Notes under the pieces: model-generated
What the model saw: only the letters and a program-made list of their open reading frames with translations
Database searches by the model: none
What the model was told of the DNA's origin: nothing
Assembly: GCF_002873135.1 (NCBI RefSeq)
Contig: NZ_MCVI01000034.1
Span: 1-64,000 of the forward strand
Source: Shewanella sp. 10N.286.48.A6
GTDB lineage: Bacteria > Pseudomonadota > Gammaproteobacteria > Enterobacterales > Shewanellaceae
Length of the DNA stretch: 64,000 bases
Direction of reading: 5' to 3'
Position numbers and translations under genes: made by a program
Shown here: positions 39,398-48,204 of the stretch, piece by piece
Numbering within the stretch: position 1 is the stretch's first letter
Layout: the number at the start of each line of letters is the position of its first letter

Positions 39398-41320
39398 ATG
39401 AAATTAACGAAAATGCTAACCAAAAAGCTGATCAGTTTTTGGCTGTTATCGCTCACGGCTGTGGGCTTTATTTTTTTGGTGGGTGCTATGGTCAGTTTCA
39501 CGCAACTGACCTATAAATTTCAGCAGCAAAAAGTCGATAAGTTAGGGTTGATGTTAGTTGAACACTATCAATCTAAGAGCCAATCCGCAAACCAATCCAA
39601 GAGCCAACCCAAGTATCAGTGGGATTTACATGCATGGCTACCGCCTATGCTGATGGCTTTTAACGCCAATTCATTTAAGTTGACCCGTGGTGATGATATT
39701 TTATTTGAGTATTACTCCCCTACGGCAGATCAATATCCCACTCTATATAAGCATACGCTTGATAAGTCGTCTAATTTAGCGATGGAGCTAAATTTGCCTC
39801 AGCCTTATCTAGTACAACAATTGGGGTGGTATGAATATATCAGCTTGTTTATTGCTTTAAGCGCCATTGGACTGTTTGTCCGTTTTGGATTGCGCTGGTT
39901 TACTGAAGAGTTAGACGGCATTGAACATATTGCTCAGCGTAGTCATTTGATTTTGGATGGAGAGCATCAACAAGCATTGCAATATGCGGCTAAGGCCAGA
40001 CCACGACTGATTAACCGTGCCATGACAAAGTTACTTGTGCAACTGCAAGATGCCCAAAAAGAGCGTGGCCGTTTTGATCAGTTTATTCGCTCGAATACCT
40101 TTTTGGATCCCAGCACCCGCATTGGTAACCGCATATTTTTTGAAAACCGTTTGGAGGCGTTAACGCACCAAGAAACCATGATTGCTCATGGAGTAGTGGT
40201 GCTGATGAACTTTGACGACTTAGATTTATTGCAGCAACAACATGGTGTTGAAGAAGTGAATGAGCAGCTTAATGACTTAGTGCAAGCTGTACAAAGGTTG
40301 CTGGTGAGATTTGAAGAGTCCATTTTTGCTCGCTACAGTTTTAATCAATTTGTCGTGGTAGCGCCGCAACTTTCCCTTGCTGAAGCGGACAGTTTAGCCG
40401 GCAAACTGCTTAAAATTGGCATTAGCCAATTACAAAATCAGTCTGACTCTCAAGATAACTATATTCATTTGGGGGCGGCCTTTTATAAGGCTGGCGATCA
40501 GCAGCAGCAGATCGTTGAAGAAGTTGAAATGGCCTTGAAAGCAGCGCAATTGCAACGAAATAATAACTGGTTTATGTATGACAAAGGCGCTGTGGATAAA
40601 GAGATCGCCAAAGGATCGGTGCGTTGGCGCAGTTTCTTAGAAAGCACCTTAGTTAACCGCCGCTTTGTGACTGTTACTAAAAAAGTGATTGATAGCGATG
40701 GCGCAACTTGTCATCAGGAAGTCTTTAGCCGGGCTATTGATAATCAAGGTAATGAGGTTAGGGCGACGTTATTTATACCTATGGCCAACAAATGTGGCTT
40801 GATGCCGCAAATTGAGCGGCAATTAATTGAAACTGTATTGTTCGAGCTAATGGCTAATAACCAACAGCATTTTAGTGTTAATTTAAGCCTCGATTCGCTA
40901 ACCAGTCGCGCTTTTACGCGCTGGCTACAAACCACATTACTTGAGCATCGCCCTTTAGCATCAAGGCTTACTTTTGAAGTGGCTGAAAATATTGTGGTCA
41001 AACATCAACAAGACTTGGTAGCCACGCTCGAAATGCTTCGCAAAATAGGAGCCAGGTTGTGTGTTGACCATGTGGGCTTGCAAGTTGTGGGCACTCACTA
41101 TATTCAAGAGTGTCATTTTGACTTAGTAAAATTGCATCGCTCTATTATTCACCAAATCCATTTAAAGTCAGAAAACCAATTGTTTATTCGTAGCTTAATT
41201 GGTGGCTTATATCGCGCTGAAGTGCAGGTATTTGCTGAAGGTGTCAGCAGTTTTGAAGAGTGGCAAACTTTAAAAATTCTCGGTGTTAGTGCCGCCCAAG
41301 GTGACTTTTTTAACCATTAG
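39398..41320 (+). CDS. csrD: CsrD/MshH, degenerate GGDEF-EAL regulator of Csr small RNA decay
   Basis: 640 residues with membrane helices near 12-35 and 145-160, a HAMP-like segment, then a GGDEF-like domain (about 225-400) and an EAL-like domain (about 410-640). Both active sites are lost: RYSFNQF stands where GGDEF should be, EVFSRAI replaces the EAL motif, and DHVGLQVVG replaces DDFGTGYSS. This is the pattern of CsrD, which in E. coli promotes RNase E decay of CsrB/CsrC and does not make or break c-di-GMP. It is the first gene of the MSHA locus, called mshH in Vibrio. Confidence 0.88.
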   Translation: MKLTKMLTKKLISFWLLSLTAVGFIFLVGAMVSFTQLTYKFQQQKVDKLGLMLVEHYQSKSQSANQSKSQPKYQWDLHAWLPPMLMAFNANSFKLTRGDDILFEYYSPTADQYPTLYKHTLDKSSNLAMELNLPQPYLVQQLGWYEYISLFIALSAIGLFVRFGLRWFTEELDGIEHIAQRSHLILDGEHQQALQYAAKARPRLINRAMTKLLVQLQDAQKERGRFDQFIRSNTFLDPSTRIGNRIFFENRLEALTHQETMIAHGVVVLMNFDDLDLLQQQHGVEEVNEQLNDLVQAVQRLLVRFEESIFARYSFNQFVVVAPQLSLAEADSLAGKLLKIGISQLQNQSDSQDNYIHLGAAFYKAGDQQQQIVEEVEMALKAAQLQRNNNWFMYDKGAVDKEIAKGSVRWRSFLESTLVNRRFVTVTKKVIDSDGATCHQEVFSRAIDNQGNEVRATLFIPMANKCGLMPQIERQLIETVLFELMANNQQHFSVNLSLDSLTSRAFTRWLQTTLLEHRPLASRLTFEVAENIVVKHQQDLVATLEMLRKIGARLCVDHVGLQVVGTHYIQECHFDLVKLHRSIIHQIHLKSENQLFIRSLIGGLYRAEVQVFAEGVSSFEEWQTLKILGVSAAQGDFFNH

Positions 41321-41382
41321 TATTGACCTTGTTTGGGCTAGCTTAAAAGCGTTTTGCTATAAATTGGTACAATAATTGTATC

Positions 41383-41417
41383 TTACTGTATCAGTAACGA
41401 CTCATAGTGGGTCGTTA
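41383..41417. promoter_or_regulatory. Overlapping inverted repeats upstream of mshI
   Basis: TTACTG-TAT-CAGTAA (41383-41397) is a perfect palindrome. Its right end overlaps TAACGAC (41395-41401), which pairs perfectly with GTCGTTA (41411-41417). The two structures are mutually exclusive as RNA. They lie about 360 bp before mshI and 60 bp after csrD, with no T run, so an operator or an alternative-folding leader is possible. Confidence 0.45.
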
Positions 41418-41774
41418 TCGGTAGCCGTTCTGGGAGCAATGATAGATTTTGGCCATTTACTCAGCAGATTTTAGCACATTTAACAGTGATAGCATGTTTG
41501 ATGAACAAGTGTGAAACTTGTATATCTTCGTTTAACAACCTATCTTATGTATAATGGAAAATTAGCCAAATATTACCCTACAAAATTAAGGGACTAGAGG
41601 TTAAAATGACACTCGTTATTTTTTTGACACTTTTTTAGTCTTAGTTGGCTATAGTCGTTATGACATCTCGGTAAGTGCGCTATTTTGATGTTGTATAATT
41701 GGTTTGATTTTGGCTGCGTAGAGTTGCTTTTCTATGTCATTACATTTGCGAGTCATTGAAGCACAGGGTTTTGA
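41418..41774 (+). promoter_or_regulatory. Noncoding region before the mshI operon
   Basis: No gene is visible. A TTGACA at 41624-41629 and a TATAGT at 41650-41655 are 20 bases apart, too far for a good sigma-70 promoter. A TTGGC...TTGC stretch near 41710 has 12 bases between GG and GC, so it does not fit sigma-54. The mshI ATG follows ACAGGGTTTTGA. Confidence 0.35.
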
Positions 41775-42704
41775 ATGAAAAATGGTTTTTTGAACACATT
41801 AGCTTTTTGGCGCAAGCCTCAGCCTACTACAGAGTTAGGCTTATACCTTGGCGCGGATACGATTTCAGTTTTTCAGACTAATATTGTCAGCAATGCTGAA
41901 CAACAAACTGATTCAAAAACAAAATCCTTTGCAAACTCGGCTAAAAACAGTGTTATTCATCAAATCGCTTTTAATGGCGATAATTACTCAAAAGCCTTTG
42001 AAATGCTACAGCAAGAATTTGGTGCAGCTAAGCTTCAAATTGTTTTGAGTGAAGCCTTTTATCAGTTAGTCACTGCCGACAAACCCAATGTACAAGCACA
42101 AGAGTTAACTCAGGCGCTATTGTGGTCGGTTAAAGATTTAGTTTCAGAGCCTGTTGGCAACATTCAATTAGATTACTTTGAGTCTTCGTTAAATACATCC
42201 GGAAAAATTAATGTGGTGGTAGCCAATAAAGCGCAGCTGTCACAATTGGCACAAGCTTGTGAGCATCATGGTTTTGTCATTAGCGGCATCAGCATTGAAG
42301 AACTTGCCATGACCCACTTATTTGACGATGAGTCAGCCCACATGATTGTTAGTCATGTATCAGGGCAAGAGTTGCTATTAACCGTGGTTAAGCAAGGCGA
42401 GCTATTAATGCAGCGCCGAGTGCGCGGTTTCAGTCAAATAGATAGCGCCAGTGCCCAAGACTTACAATATGGATTAGCCGATAATTTGAGTTTAGAAATC
42501 CAACGCTCAATGGATTACTTCGAGAGCCAATTACGCCAAGCGCCAGTTCATTCGATTAATTTACTTATCAGTGGTGAATCCCAAGCCTTGGTGCCTTTGG
42601 TTGCACAAAACTTTAATCAAACGGTCAGTGTGATCTCACACGACTCAGTAAATGGTCATTTTGCCGCCATGGCATATGCGCAACTCGCTGGAGGTGTTAA
42701 GTGA
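41775..42704 (+). CDS. mshI: MshI, PilM-like MSHA biogenesis protein
   Basis: 309 residues. The start LGLYLGADTISVFQT and later segments VKDLVSEPVGNIQLDYF and LADNLSLEIQRSMDYFESQL resemble the actin-like PilM/MshI family, cytoplasmic partners of the PilN-type membrane protein. It begins the MSHA assembly operon and overlaps the next gene by four bases (ATGA type, GTGATC junction). No membrane segment is evident. Confidence 0.85.
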   Translation: MKNGFLNTLAFWRKPQPTTELGLYLGADTISVFQTNIVSNAEQQTDSKTKSFANSAKNSVIHQIAFNGDNYSKAFEMLQQEFGAAKLQIVLSEAFYQLVTADKPNVQAQELTQALLWSVKDLVSEPVGNIQLDYFESSLNTSGKINVVVANKAQLSQLAQACEHHGFVISGISIEELAMTHLFDDESAHMIVSHVSGQELLLTVVKQGELLMQRRVRGFSQIDSASAQDLQYGLADNLSLEIQRSMDYFESQLRQAPVHSINLLISGESQALVPLVAQNFNQTVSVISHDSVNGHFAAMAYAQLAGGVK

Positions 42705-43303
42705 TCAAAACCACGGTTAACCTGTTTAGCGTAGACTTATTGCCCGCCAAGTTAAGGCTATCTTTTGAGCGCATGATGCTGGCGGCTGCCGCCGTAGTTG
42801 TGCTCAGCCTTATCGCCTGGGGTGTTGGTTTTTGGTTGGAGTCGACTCTTGCCAGTCAGCACGGCGCATTATCAAAGCAAAAGTTGCAATTAGACAACCA
42901 AAAAGCGGCGTTAGAGCTGCAATTATCCACCCGTCAACCGGATGCGGATTTAGTTGCTAAAGTCGAGCTTGAGCAGCAACGTCTAGAGTTAAAGCAATTA
43001 TTATCAGATGAAATAAAACAACGAGATAACATGATAAGTCATGGCTACGCAGGCCTGCTCACCGATCTTGCCTCTGTATCTGATAGTTCTGTGTGGCTAA
43101 ACCGTATCGTGATTAATCAGCAATATTTTGAATTTGAAGGTTTTGGCTCTCACCCCCAGAGCATTCCGCTATGGGTTGAGCGATTAAAAACCACTGAAAC
43201 CCTTAAAGGTTATGCCTTTGCCACCATGACAATGGATAGAGGCGAAAACCAGCCTTTGGCGTTTAAGTTGGCGAGCACTGCTGAACAGGGGGCGAAGCAA
43301 TGA
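42701..43303 (+). CDS. PilN-like MSHA biogenesis protein (MshI2)
   Basis: 200 residues. The order is a short cytoplasmic start (MIKTTVNLFSVDLLPAKLRL), a membrane helix (about 27-48), a coiled coil (about 55-110) and a periplasmic domain with the SVWLNRIVINQQYFEFEGF strand pattern of PilN. It starts with a GTG that overlaps the mshI stop, and ends overlapping mshJ. In some annotations it is called MshI2. It should form the inner-membrane alignment complex with MshI and MshJ. Confidence 0.8.
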   Translation: MIKTTVNLFSVDLLPAKLRLSFERMMLAAAAVVVLSLIAWGVGFWLESTLASQHGALSKQKLQLDNQKAALELQLSTRQPDADLVAKVELEQQRLELKQLLSDEIKQRDNMISHGYAGLLTDLASVSDSSVWLNRIVINQQYFEFEGFGSHPQSIPLWVERLKTTETLKGYAFATMTMDRGENQPLAFKLASTAEQGAKQ

Positions 43304-43950
43304 AGCAAACATGGCAAAAACTCGCCACTCAGTTTAATGAGCTTAGTCAGCGCGAAAGAGTATTGATTGCCCTTGCCAGCATAATTGTTGTCGCAATGCT
43401 GCTTTATATTCCGGTTGAAACTATCTGGAAAGAAAGATTAAAGCTGTCACATCAAGTCACGCAAATTGAATCTGAAAATGATATTTCAGAGCAACAAATT
43501 GCGCTTTATCAGCAGCGATTAGCCATGGATCCTAATAGCGATTATCGCAATAGATTGACCATGATTGAGCAGCAAAATCAGCAGATGGATGCCAATTTAG
43601 AAAGCCAGATGATCTCCATGGTGCCAGCCAATTATATGCCGACAGTATTAACCACTTTGCTGGGTAATATTAACGATGTGAAGTTAGTGTCATTTTCCTC
43701 TATCGCCCCGCAGCCACTTATTGAGGTGGGCGAAGAAGACAAAATGAACTTATATAGCCATGGTATTCGCTTGACCCTAGAAGGGCGCTATTTTGCTATT
43801 TTAAAATTTATTCAGTCCATTGAAGCGATGCCAGACAAATTATATTGGAAGCGTCTCGATTACCATGTTGAGCAACACCCCAATGCCACAGTAGAAATAG
43901 AGCTTTATACCTTAAGTATTAATAAGGAGTTTATTAGTGTTGCACAATAA
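43300..43950 (+). CDS. mshJ: MshJ, PilO-like MSHA biogenesis protein
   Basis: 216 residues: a cytoplasmic N-terminus (QKLATQFNELSQRERVLIAL), a membrane helix (about 20-40), a coiled coil to about 100, and a periplasmic ferredoxin-like domain (LTLEGRYFAILKFIQSIEAMP), as in PilO/GspM. ATGA overlap with the previous gene and a 14-bp overlap with mshK show tight coupling. Confidence 0.85.
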   Translation: MKQTWQKLATQFNELSQRERVLIALASIIVVAMLLYIPVETIWKERLKLSHQVTQIESENDISEQQIALYQQRLAMDPNSDYRNRLTMIEQQNQQMDANLESQMISMVPANYMPTVLTTLLGNINDVKLVSFSSIAPQPLIEVGEEDKMNLYSHGIRLTLEGRYFAILKFIQSIEAMPDKLYWKRLDYHVEQHPNATVEIELYTLSINKEFISVAQ

Positions 43951-44266
43951 GCAGATACTCATAATCACCTGTGCTATCAGCCTAAGCTTTTTGCTATTCA
44001 GTAGCTTAAGTTTTGCAAAAGCATTGAGAGATCCGACACTACCAGGCAAAGGCTACGCAGTGTCATCGACTCAAGTTAATCGTCCGGGCTCATTAGTACT
44101 TAATAGCATAATGCATAGTAATAAACCCCATGCGGTGATTAACAACAAAATATTTTTTGTTGGTGATCGCGTCGAAGGGGTACGAATTGAATATATTGGA
44201 AAGCAATACGTTAATTTAGCTGATGGCAGAAAATTAACGCTATTTCAATCGATAACAGAGCGATAG
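43937..44266 (+). CDS. mshK: MshK, PilP-like MSHA biogenesis protein
   Basis: 109 residues, starting at GTG 43937 eight bases after AAGGAG. A signal peptide or N-terminal helix (about 5-26) precedes LRDPTLPGKG, the usual PilP/MshK motif, and a small beta domain (NSIMHSNKPHAVINNKIFFVGD, GVRIEYIG). It probably links MshJ-type proteins to the secretin MshL. Overlaps mshJ by 14 bp. Confidence 0.85.
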   Translation: MLHNKQILIITCAISLSFLLFSSLSFAKALRDPTLPGKGYAVSSTQVNRPGSLVLNSIMHSNKPHAVINNKIFFVGDRVEGVRIEYIGKQYVNLADGRKLTLFQSITER

Positions 44267-44279
44267 GAAATCAATAACA

Positions 44280-45956
44280 ATGAATGTAATTAAGTATATA
44301 ACCCCTCTGCTATCTCTATGTTTGCTAGGTTGTCAAACCACAGACAGACCCGATCCAACCACGTCTAAAAGTGAGCTGAGTCAATCTCTTGAGCAAGCAC
44401 AAGCGGCGCAAAATATTGTCCCGCCGCCAGCGCAAATGCCTGAAGATGTGCAGCGTGAATTAAATGGTTCAAGTTCCCTTGGCAGAACCAGTGCATCTTT
44501 ACCGACTGAGCGCCGCTTTGATGTGTCTGCTAACGATGTTGATGCAAAAGTGTTTTTCCCAAGTTTAGTCCAAGGCACCCCTTTAAGTGTGGCGGTGCAT
44601 CCTGATGTGACGGGCTCTATTTCTGTATCGCTCAATGGCGTGACGCTTTCTGAAGTGATTAAAGTGATTGAAGACATTTATGGTTATGAAGTTAGCCAAG
44701 ATGGCCGTATTTTACGGATCTTCCCAGCGGGCATGCGCACTGAAACCTATCCGTTAAATTATATTTATATGGAACGTGAAGGCTTATCACTAACCTCTGT
44801 CAGTTCTGGCCGTATCTCAGATAGTAATGACAACTCAAACTCTAATTCAAACAGCAATAGTTCAAATAACAGTAATAGCAATAGCTCAAATAACAGCAGT
44901 AATAATAGCAATAACGATGGTAACGATAATACCAACGGCACCTTTATTCGCTCGACCACCAAGTCAAATTTTTGGGGTGAGCTAGAAAAAACCTTAGTAT
45001 CAATTATTGGCGATACCGGTGGTGGACGCCAAGTGGTGATTACCCCTCAAGCTGGCTTAGTAACTGTGAGGGCTTTTCCAAACGAGCTACGCCAAGTCAG
45101 CACCTTTTTAAATATTGCAGAAACCCACTTACAGCGCCAGGTTATTCTGGAAGCCAAGATTTTAGAAGTGACCTTATCTGATGGTTATCAGCAAGGTATT
45201 CAATGGGATAACGTATTAGGCCATGCAGGTAGCACAGACATTAGTTTTGGCACTTCACCGGGTAATGGCTTAAGCGATCAAATTACTAATGTGATAGGTG
45301 GGGTGACCTCTGTCAGCTTAACCGGTACCGACTTTAGCACCATGATAAGCCTGCTGGATACCCAAGGGGATGTAGATGTACTTTCAAGCCCTCGGGTGAC
45401 CGCATCTAACAACCAAAAAGCAGTGATCAAAGTGGGTAATGATGAGTACTTTGTTACTGACGTATCATCAACCACGGTTGCAGGAACAACGCCAGTGACC
45501 ACGCCGCAAGTTGAACTCACGCCATTCTTTTCGGGGATAGCCTTAGATGTGACCCCGCAAATTGATGGTGAAGGCAATGTCTTGTTGCATGTTCATCCAT
45601 CAGTGATTGATGTGTCTGAGCAAATCAAAGAAATTAAAGTGAGTGGCTCATCATTAGAGCTGCCATTAGCGCAAAGTGAAATCCGTGAATCTGACACTGT
45701 GATAAAAGCGTCATCAGGTGATGTGGTGGTGATCGGTGGCCTAATGAAGAGCGAGAATATTGAAATTGTCTCTAGAGTGCCGCTACTGGGTGATATTCCT
45801 TTCTTAGGGGAAGCATTTACCAACCGCAGTAAATCAACCAAAAAAACCGAGCTTATCATTATGCTTAAGCCTACGGTTGTTGGCGCAGACACCTGGACCA
45901 ATGAGCTAAAACGTTCAAAAGACCTGTTAGATCGTTGGTACCCAGAGCAAGAATAG
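44280..45956 (+). CDS. mshL: MshL, MSHA outer-membrane secretin
   Basis: 558-residue lipoprotein: the signal peptide ends in the lipobox LLGC (Cys18). An STN-like domain (about 85-140, DVSANDVDAKVFF) is followed by a Ser/Asn-rich stretch (about 181-220) and the secretin core, which carries DVLSSPRVTASNNQKAVIKVG and VVVIGGLMKSE and ends near LIIMLKPTVV. It forms the outer-membrane pore for the MSHA pilus. The low-complexity stretch is encoded by AAT/AGC-type repeats and may vary in length between strains. Confidence 0.95.
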   Translation: MNVIKYITPLLSLCLLGCQTTDRPDPTTSKSELSQSLEQAQAAQNIVPPPAQMPEDVQRELNGSSSLGRTSASLPTERRFDVSANDVDAKVFFPSLVQGTPLSVAVHPDVTGSISVSLNGVTLSEVIKVIEDIYGYEVSQDGRILRIFPAGMRTETYPLNYIYMEREGLSLTSVSSGRISDSNDNSNSNSNSNSSNNSNSNSSNNSSNNSNNDGNDNTNGTFIRSTTKSNFWGELEKTLVSIIGDTGGGRQVVITPQAGLVTVRAFPNELRQVSTFLNIAETHLQRQVILEAKILEVTLSDGYQQGIQWDNVLGHAGSTDISFGTSPGNGLSDQITNVIGGVTSVSLTGTDFSTMISLLDTQGDVDVLSSPRVTASNNQKAVIKVGNDEYFVTDVSSTTVAGTTPVTTPQVELTPFFSGIALDVTPQIDGEGNVLLHVHPSVIDVSEQIKEIKVSGSSLELPLAQSEIRESDTVIKASSGDVVVIGGLMKSENIEIVSRVPLLGDIPFLGEAFTNRSKSTKKTELIIMLKPTVVGADTWTNELKRSKDLLDRWYPEQE

Positions 45957-45979
45957 CGATGTAAGCACGAGCAAACATT

Positions 45980-46912
45980 ATGTATCAGCAGCACTTTGGC
46001 CTGAGTCAGTTACCGTTTACGCTTACGCCAAATACACAGTTTTTCTTTGGTTTGACGCCCCATGTGGAGGCGTTACAAGTGCTGCAAACTGCCATCGCTA
46101 ATGGTGAAGGCTTTATTAAAGTAACTGGTGAGGTAGGGACAGGTAAAACGCTGATTTGTCGTAAGCTGATGAACGATTTACCGACTAATTATCACTGCGC
46201 ATATGTACCGAACCCTTATTTAACCCCTGACGAGCTTCGTTGGGCGTTAGCGGCGGAGCTCGGGGTTTTATTAACTGAAAACCTCAATCAGCAGCAACTT
46301 ACCAGCTTAATTCAAAGCCGTTTACTTGAGCTCAACAGCCAAGGCTTTAAAGTGATTCTGGTGCTCGATGAAGCTCAAGCCTTACCTAATAACAGTTTAG
46401 AAACGCTGCGGCTATTTACCAATTTAGAAACTGAAAGCGCCAAGTTAATTCAAGTGGTGTTGTTTGGTCAGCCAGAACTAGATAAGCGCTTACAAGACCC
46501 AGCAATACGGCAGCTAAAACAGCGGATCACCTTTAGTTATAGCCTTAGGCCATTAGTATGGGATGAAATTAAAGCGTACCTTAATTATCGCTTAAGTGTT
46601 GCAGGCTACCAAGGCAAAGGTTTGTTTAGTGATAAAGACATTAAATTAATCGCCCAAGCGGCAAGAGGCATACCACGGTTAGTTAATGTAATTGCTAATA
46701 AAGCCATGTTGCTGTGTTATGCAGAAGGGCGAGCGCAAATAAGCACATCACATTGCCGCGCAGCCATTACCGATACTGAAGATGCCACACATCTATCACC
46801 CAGCAATACCATAAATGCTTGGGTATTTTTTATATTAATTATTAGCGCATCACTGACATGTTTATATATTGTCGATGTTGACTGGTTAGCTGTTTTAAGT
46901 GAGTCAATATGA
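45980..46912 (+). CDS. mshM: MshM, ExeA-like ATPase
   Basis: 310 residues. The start MYQQHFGLSQLPFTLTPNTQ is shared by the ExeA/GspA family. Walker A GEVGTGKT is at 50-57 and Walker B VILVLDEAQ near 130. A C-terminal membrane helix (about 282-304) anchors it. ExeA with ExeB/GspB places the secretin across peptidoglycan, so MshM probably does the same for MshL. Its stop overlaps the mshN start by four bases. Confidence 0.9.
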   Translation: MYQQHFGLSQLPFTLTPNTQFFFGLTPHVEALQVLQTAIANGEGFIKVTGEVGTGKTLICRKLMNDLPTNYHCAYVPNPYLTPDELRWALAAELGVLLTENLNQQQLTSLIQSRLLELNSQGFKVILVLDEAQALPNNSLETLRLFTNLETESAKLIQVVLFGQPELDKRLQDPAIRQLKQRITFSYSLRPLVWDEIKAYLNYRLSVAGYQGKGLFSDKDIKLIAQAARGIPRLVNVIANKAMLLCYAEGRAQISTSHCRAAITDTEDATHLSPSNTINAWVFFILIISASLTCLYIVDVDWLAVLSESI

Positions 46913-48204
46913 GCGTAATAAATAAAGTTTTAAAAGATTTAGATAAGCGCCAGCAAACCGCAGTAGATGAAAATGGCGCTGTCAATACGACTGAGGCTTT
47001 TGTTACTCCCAAAGTGCAATTCCACAGTCAGTTGCAACCAGAATCAACATCTGGCTCAGCAATGGGGGCGAACCGAGGCTTATTCATCGCGCTGGTGATG
47101 ATAATTACCATGTTGATATTAGGCTTCATGCTTTATCAACAAGGTAAGCAATTACAAAACCTGCAGCCTTTGGCTGAGCATAATCTTCAGTCTAAGGCTG
47201 ATACTAGCAATGCCAGTGCGAAGGTAACCATAGCGCAGCAAGAGACTGAGAATAATATTACTGAGGCTGAGATTAAAGCCTCGGATCAGCTTGCAGGCGC
47301 TGAGCTAAAAGAAAGTGATCTAAATAAAAGTAAGCTAAATGAAACTGATGCTAACCAGCAATCAAAGCTAGCAAATGTAGAGCTAGTAAATGTAGCGTTA
47401 GCTGAGCAACAAGACATAGTCGTTAGTGAGCCAGCAAGCCTCAGCGCAGAAGCTAAGGCAGTAACACAACACCAAACGCTGGTTGAGCCTGAAGCCGTCA
47501 AAGTGGCTGATAAAACGGCGGATGTAAAAGTGCATTTTGCCCAACATCGCCGTTCAAGCAGCAGTGCAACCGTGGCCAATGTAAATCAAAAAGGTCACAT
47601 GGCGGTTAAAGAAGTGACCTTAACTAATGAACAATTAGCGAAGAAAAAATTCGACGCAGCAGAAGTGGCTGAGCAGCAGCAAAAAATTGATCAAGCGATT
47701 AAAAATTATTATGAAGCTTTAGTACTGCAGCCTTCTATGCATCAAGCAAGAAAGCAACTCGCCGCGCTGTATTACTCAGTCAATAACTTAGGCAGAGCCG
47801 AGCAAATTTTAGCCCAAGGGGTGAGCCTTTTTCCTGAAGAGGTTGAATTAGCCATCTTAAAGGCAAAAGTGCAAATCGCCGCGTTTAGTCCCAATAAAGC
47901 GCTCAATACCTTGAGTGAGATAGACGATAACAGCGAATGGGCCAGAGACAAGTGGATGTTACAAAGTGATATTGCACAACAAGAAGGTCAATTTGCACTG
48001 GCAGAAGCGGCTTATCGCTCATTACTTTCCATTGAACCCTCGCAAGCGCGCTGGTGGATGGGCTTAGCTTATGCGTTAGATTCACAACAACAATACCCTC
48101 AGGCGGCAGATGCTTATCGAAAAGCGATGTCATATCGAGGTTTATCAACGGGTGCTATGACTTATATAGAGCAGCGTTTAATTCAACTAGGAGGTAGCCA
48201 ATGA
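46909..48204 (+). CDS. mshN: MshN, TPR protein of the MSHA system
   Basis: 431 residues: a short cytoplasmic start MSVINKVLKDLDKRQ (also typical of GspB/ExeB-like proteins), a membrane helix (about 57-77), a long charged and poorly conserved linker (about 80-235), and tetratricopeptide repeats (about 245-425; AEVAEQQQKIDQAIKNYYEA and following). Probably the periplasmic partner of MshM. Overlaps mshM and mshE by four bases each. Confidence 0.88.
   Translation: MSVINKVLKDLDKRQQTAVDENGAVNTTEAFVTPKVQFHSQLQPESTSGSAMGANRGLFIALVMIITMLILGFMLYQQGKQLQNLQPLAEHNLQSKADTSNASAKVTIAQQETENNITEAEIKASDQLAGAELKESDLNKSKLNETDANQQSKLANVELVNVALAEQQDIVVSEPASLSAEAKAVTQHQTLVEPEAVKVADKTADVKVHFAQHRRSSSSATVANVNQKGHMAVKEVTLTNEQLAKKKFDAAEVAEQQQKIDQAIKNYYEALVLQPSMHQARKQLAALYYSVNNLGRAEQILAQGVSLFPEEVELAILKAKVQIAAFSPNKALNTLSEIDDNSEWARDKWMLQSDIAQQEGQFALAEAAYRSLLSIEPSQARWWMGLAYALDSQQQYPQAADAYRKAMSYRGLSTGAMTYIEQRLIQLGGSQ

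Noticed and set aside
41700..41740. Possible sigma-54 promoter before mshI (TTGGC...TTGC)
   Set aside because: There are 12 bases between the GG and GC elements, but sigma-54 sites require 10.
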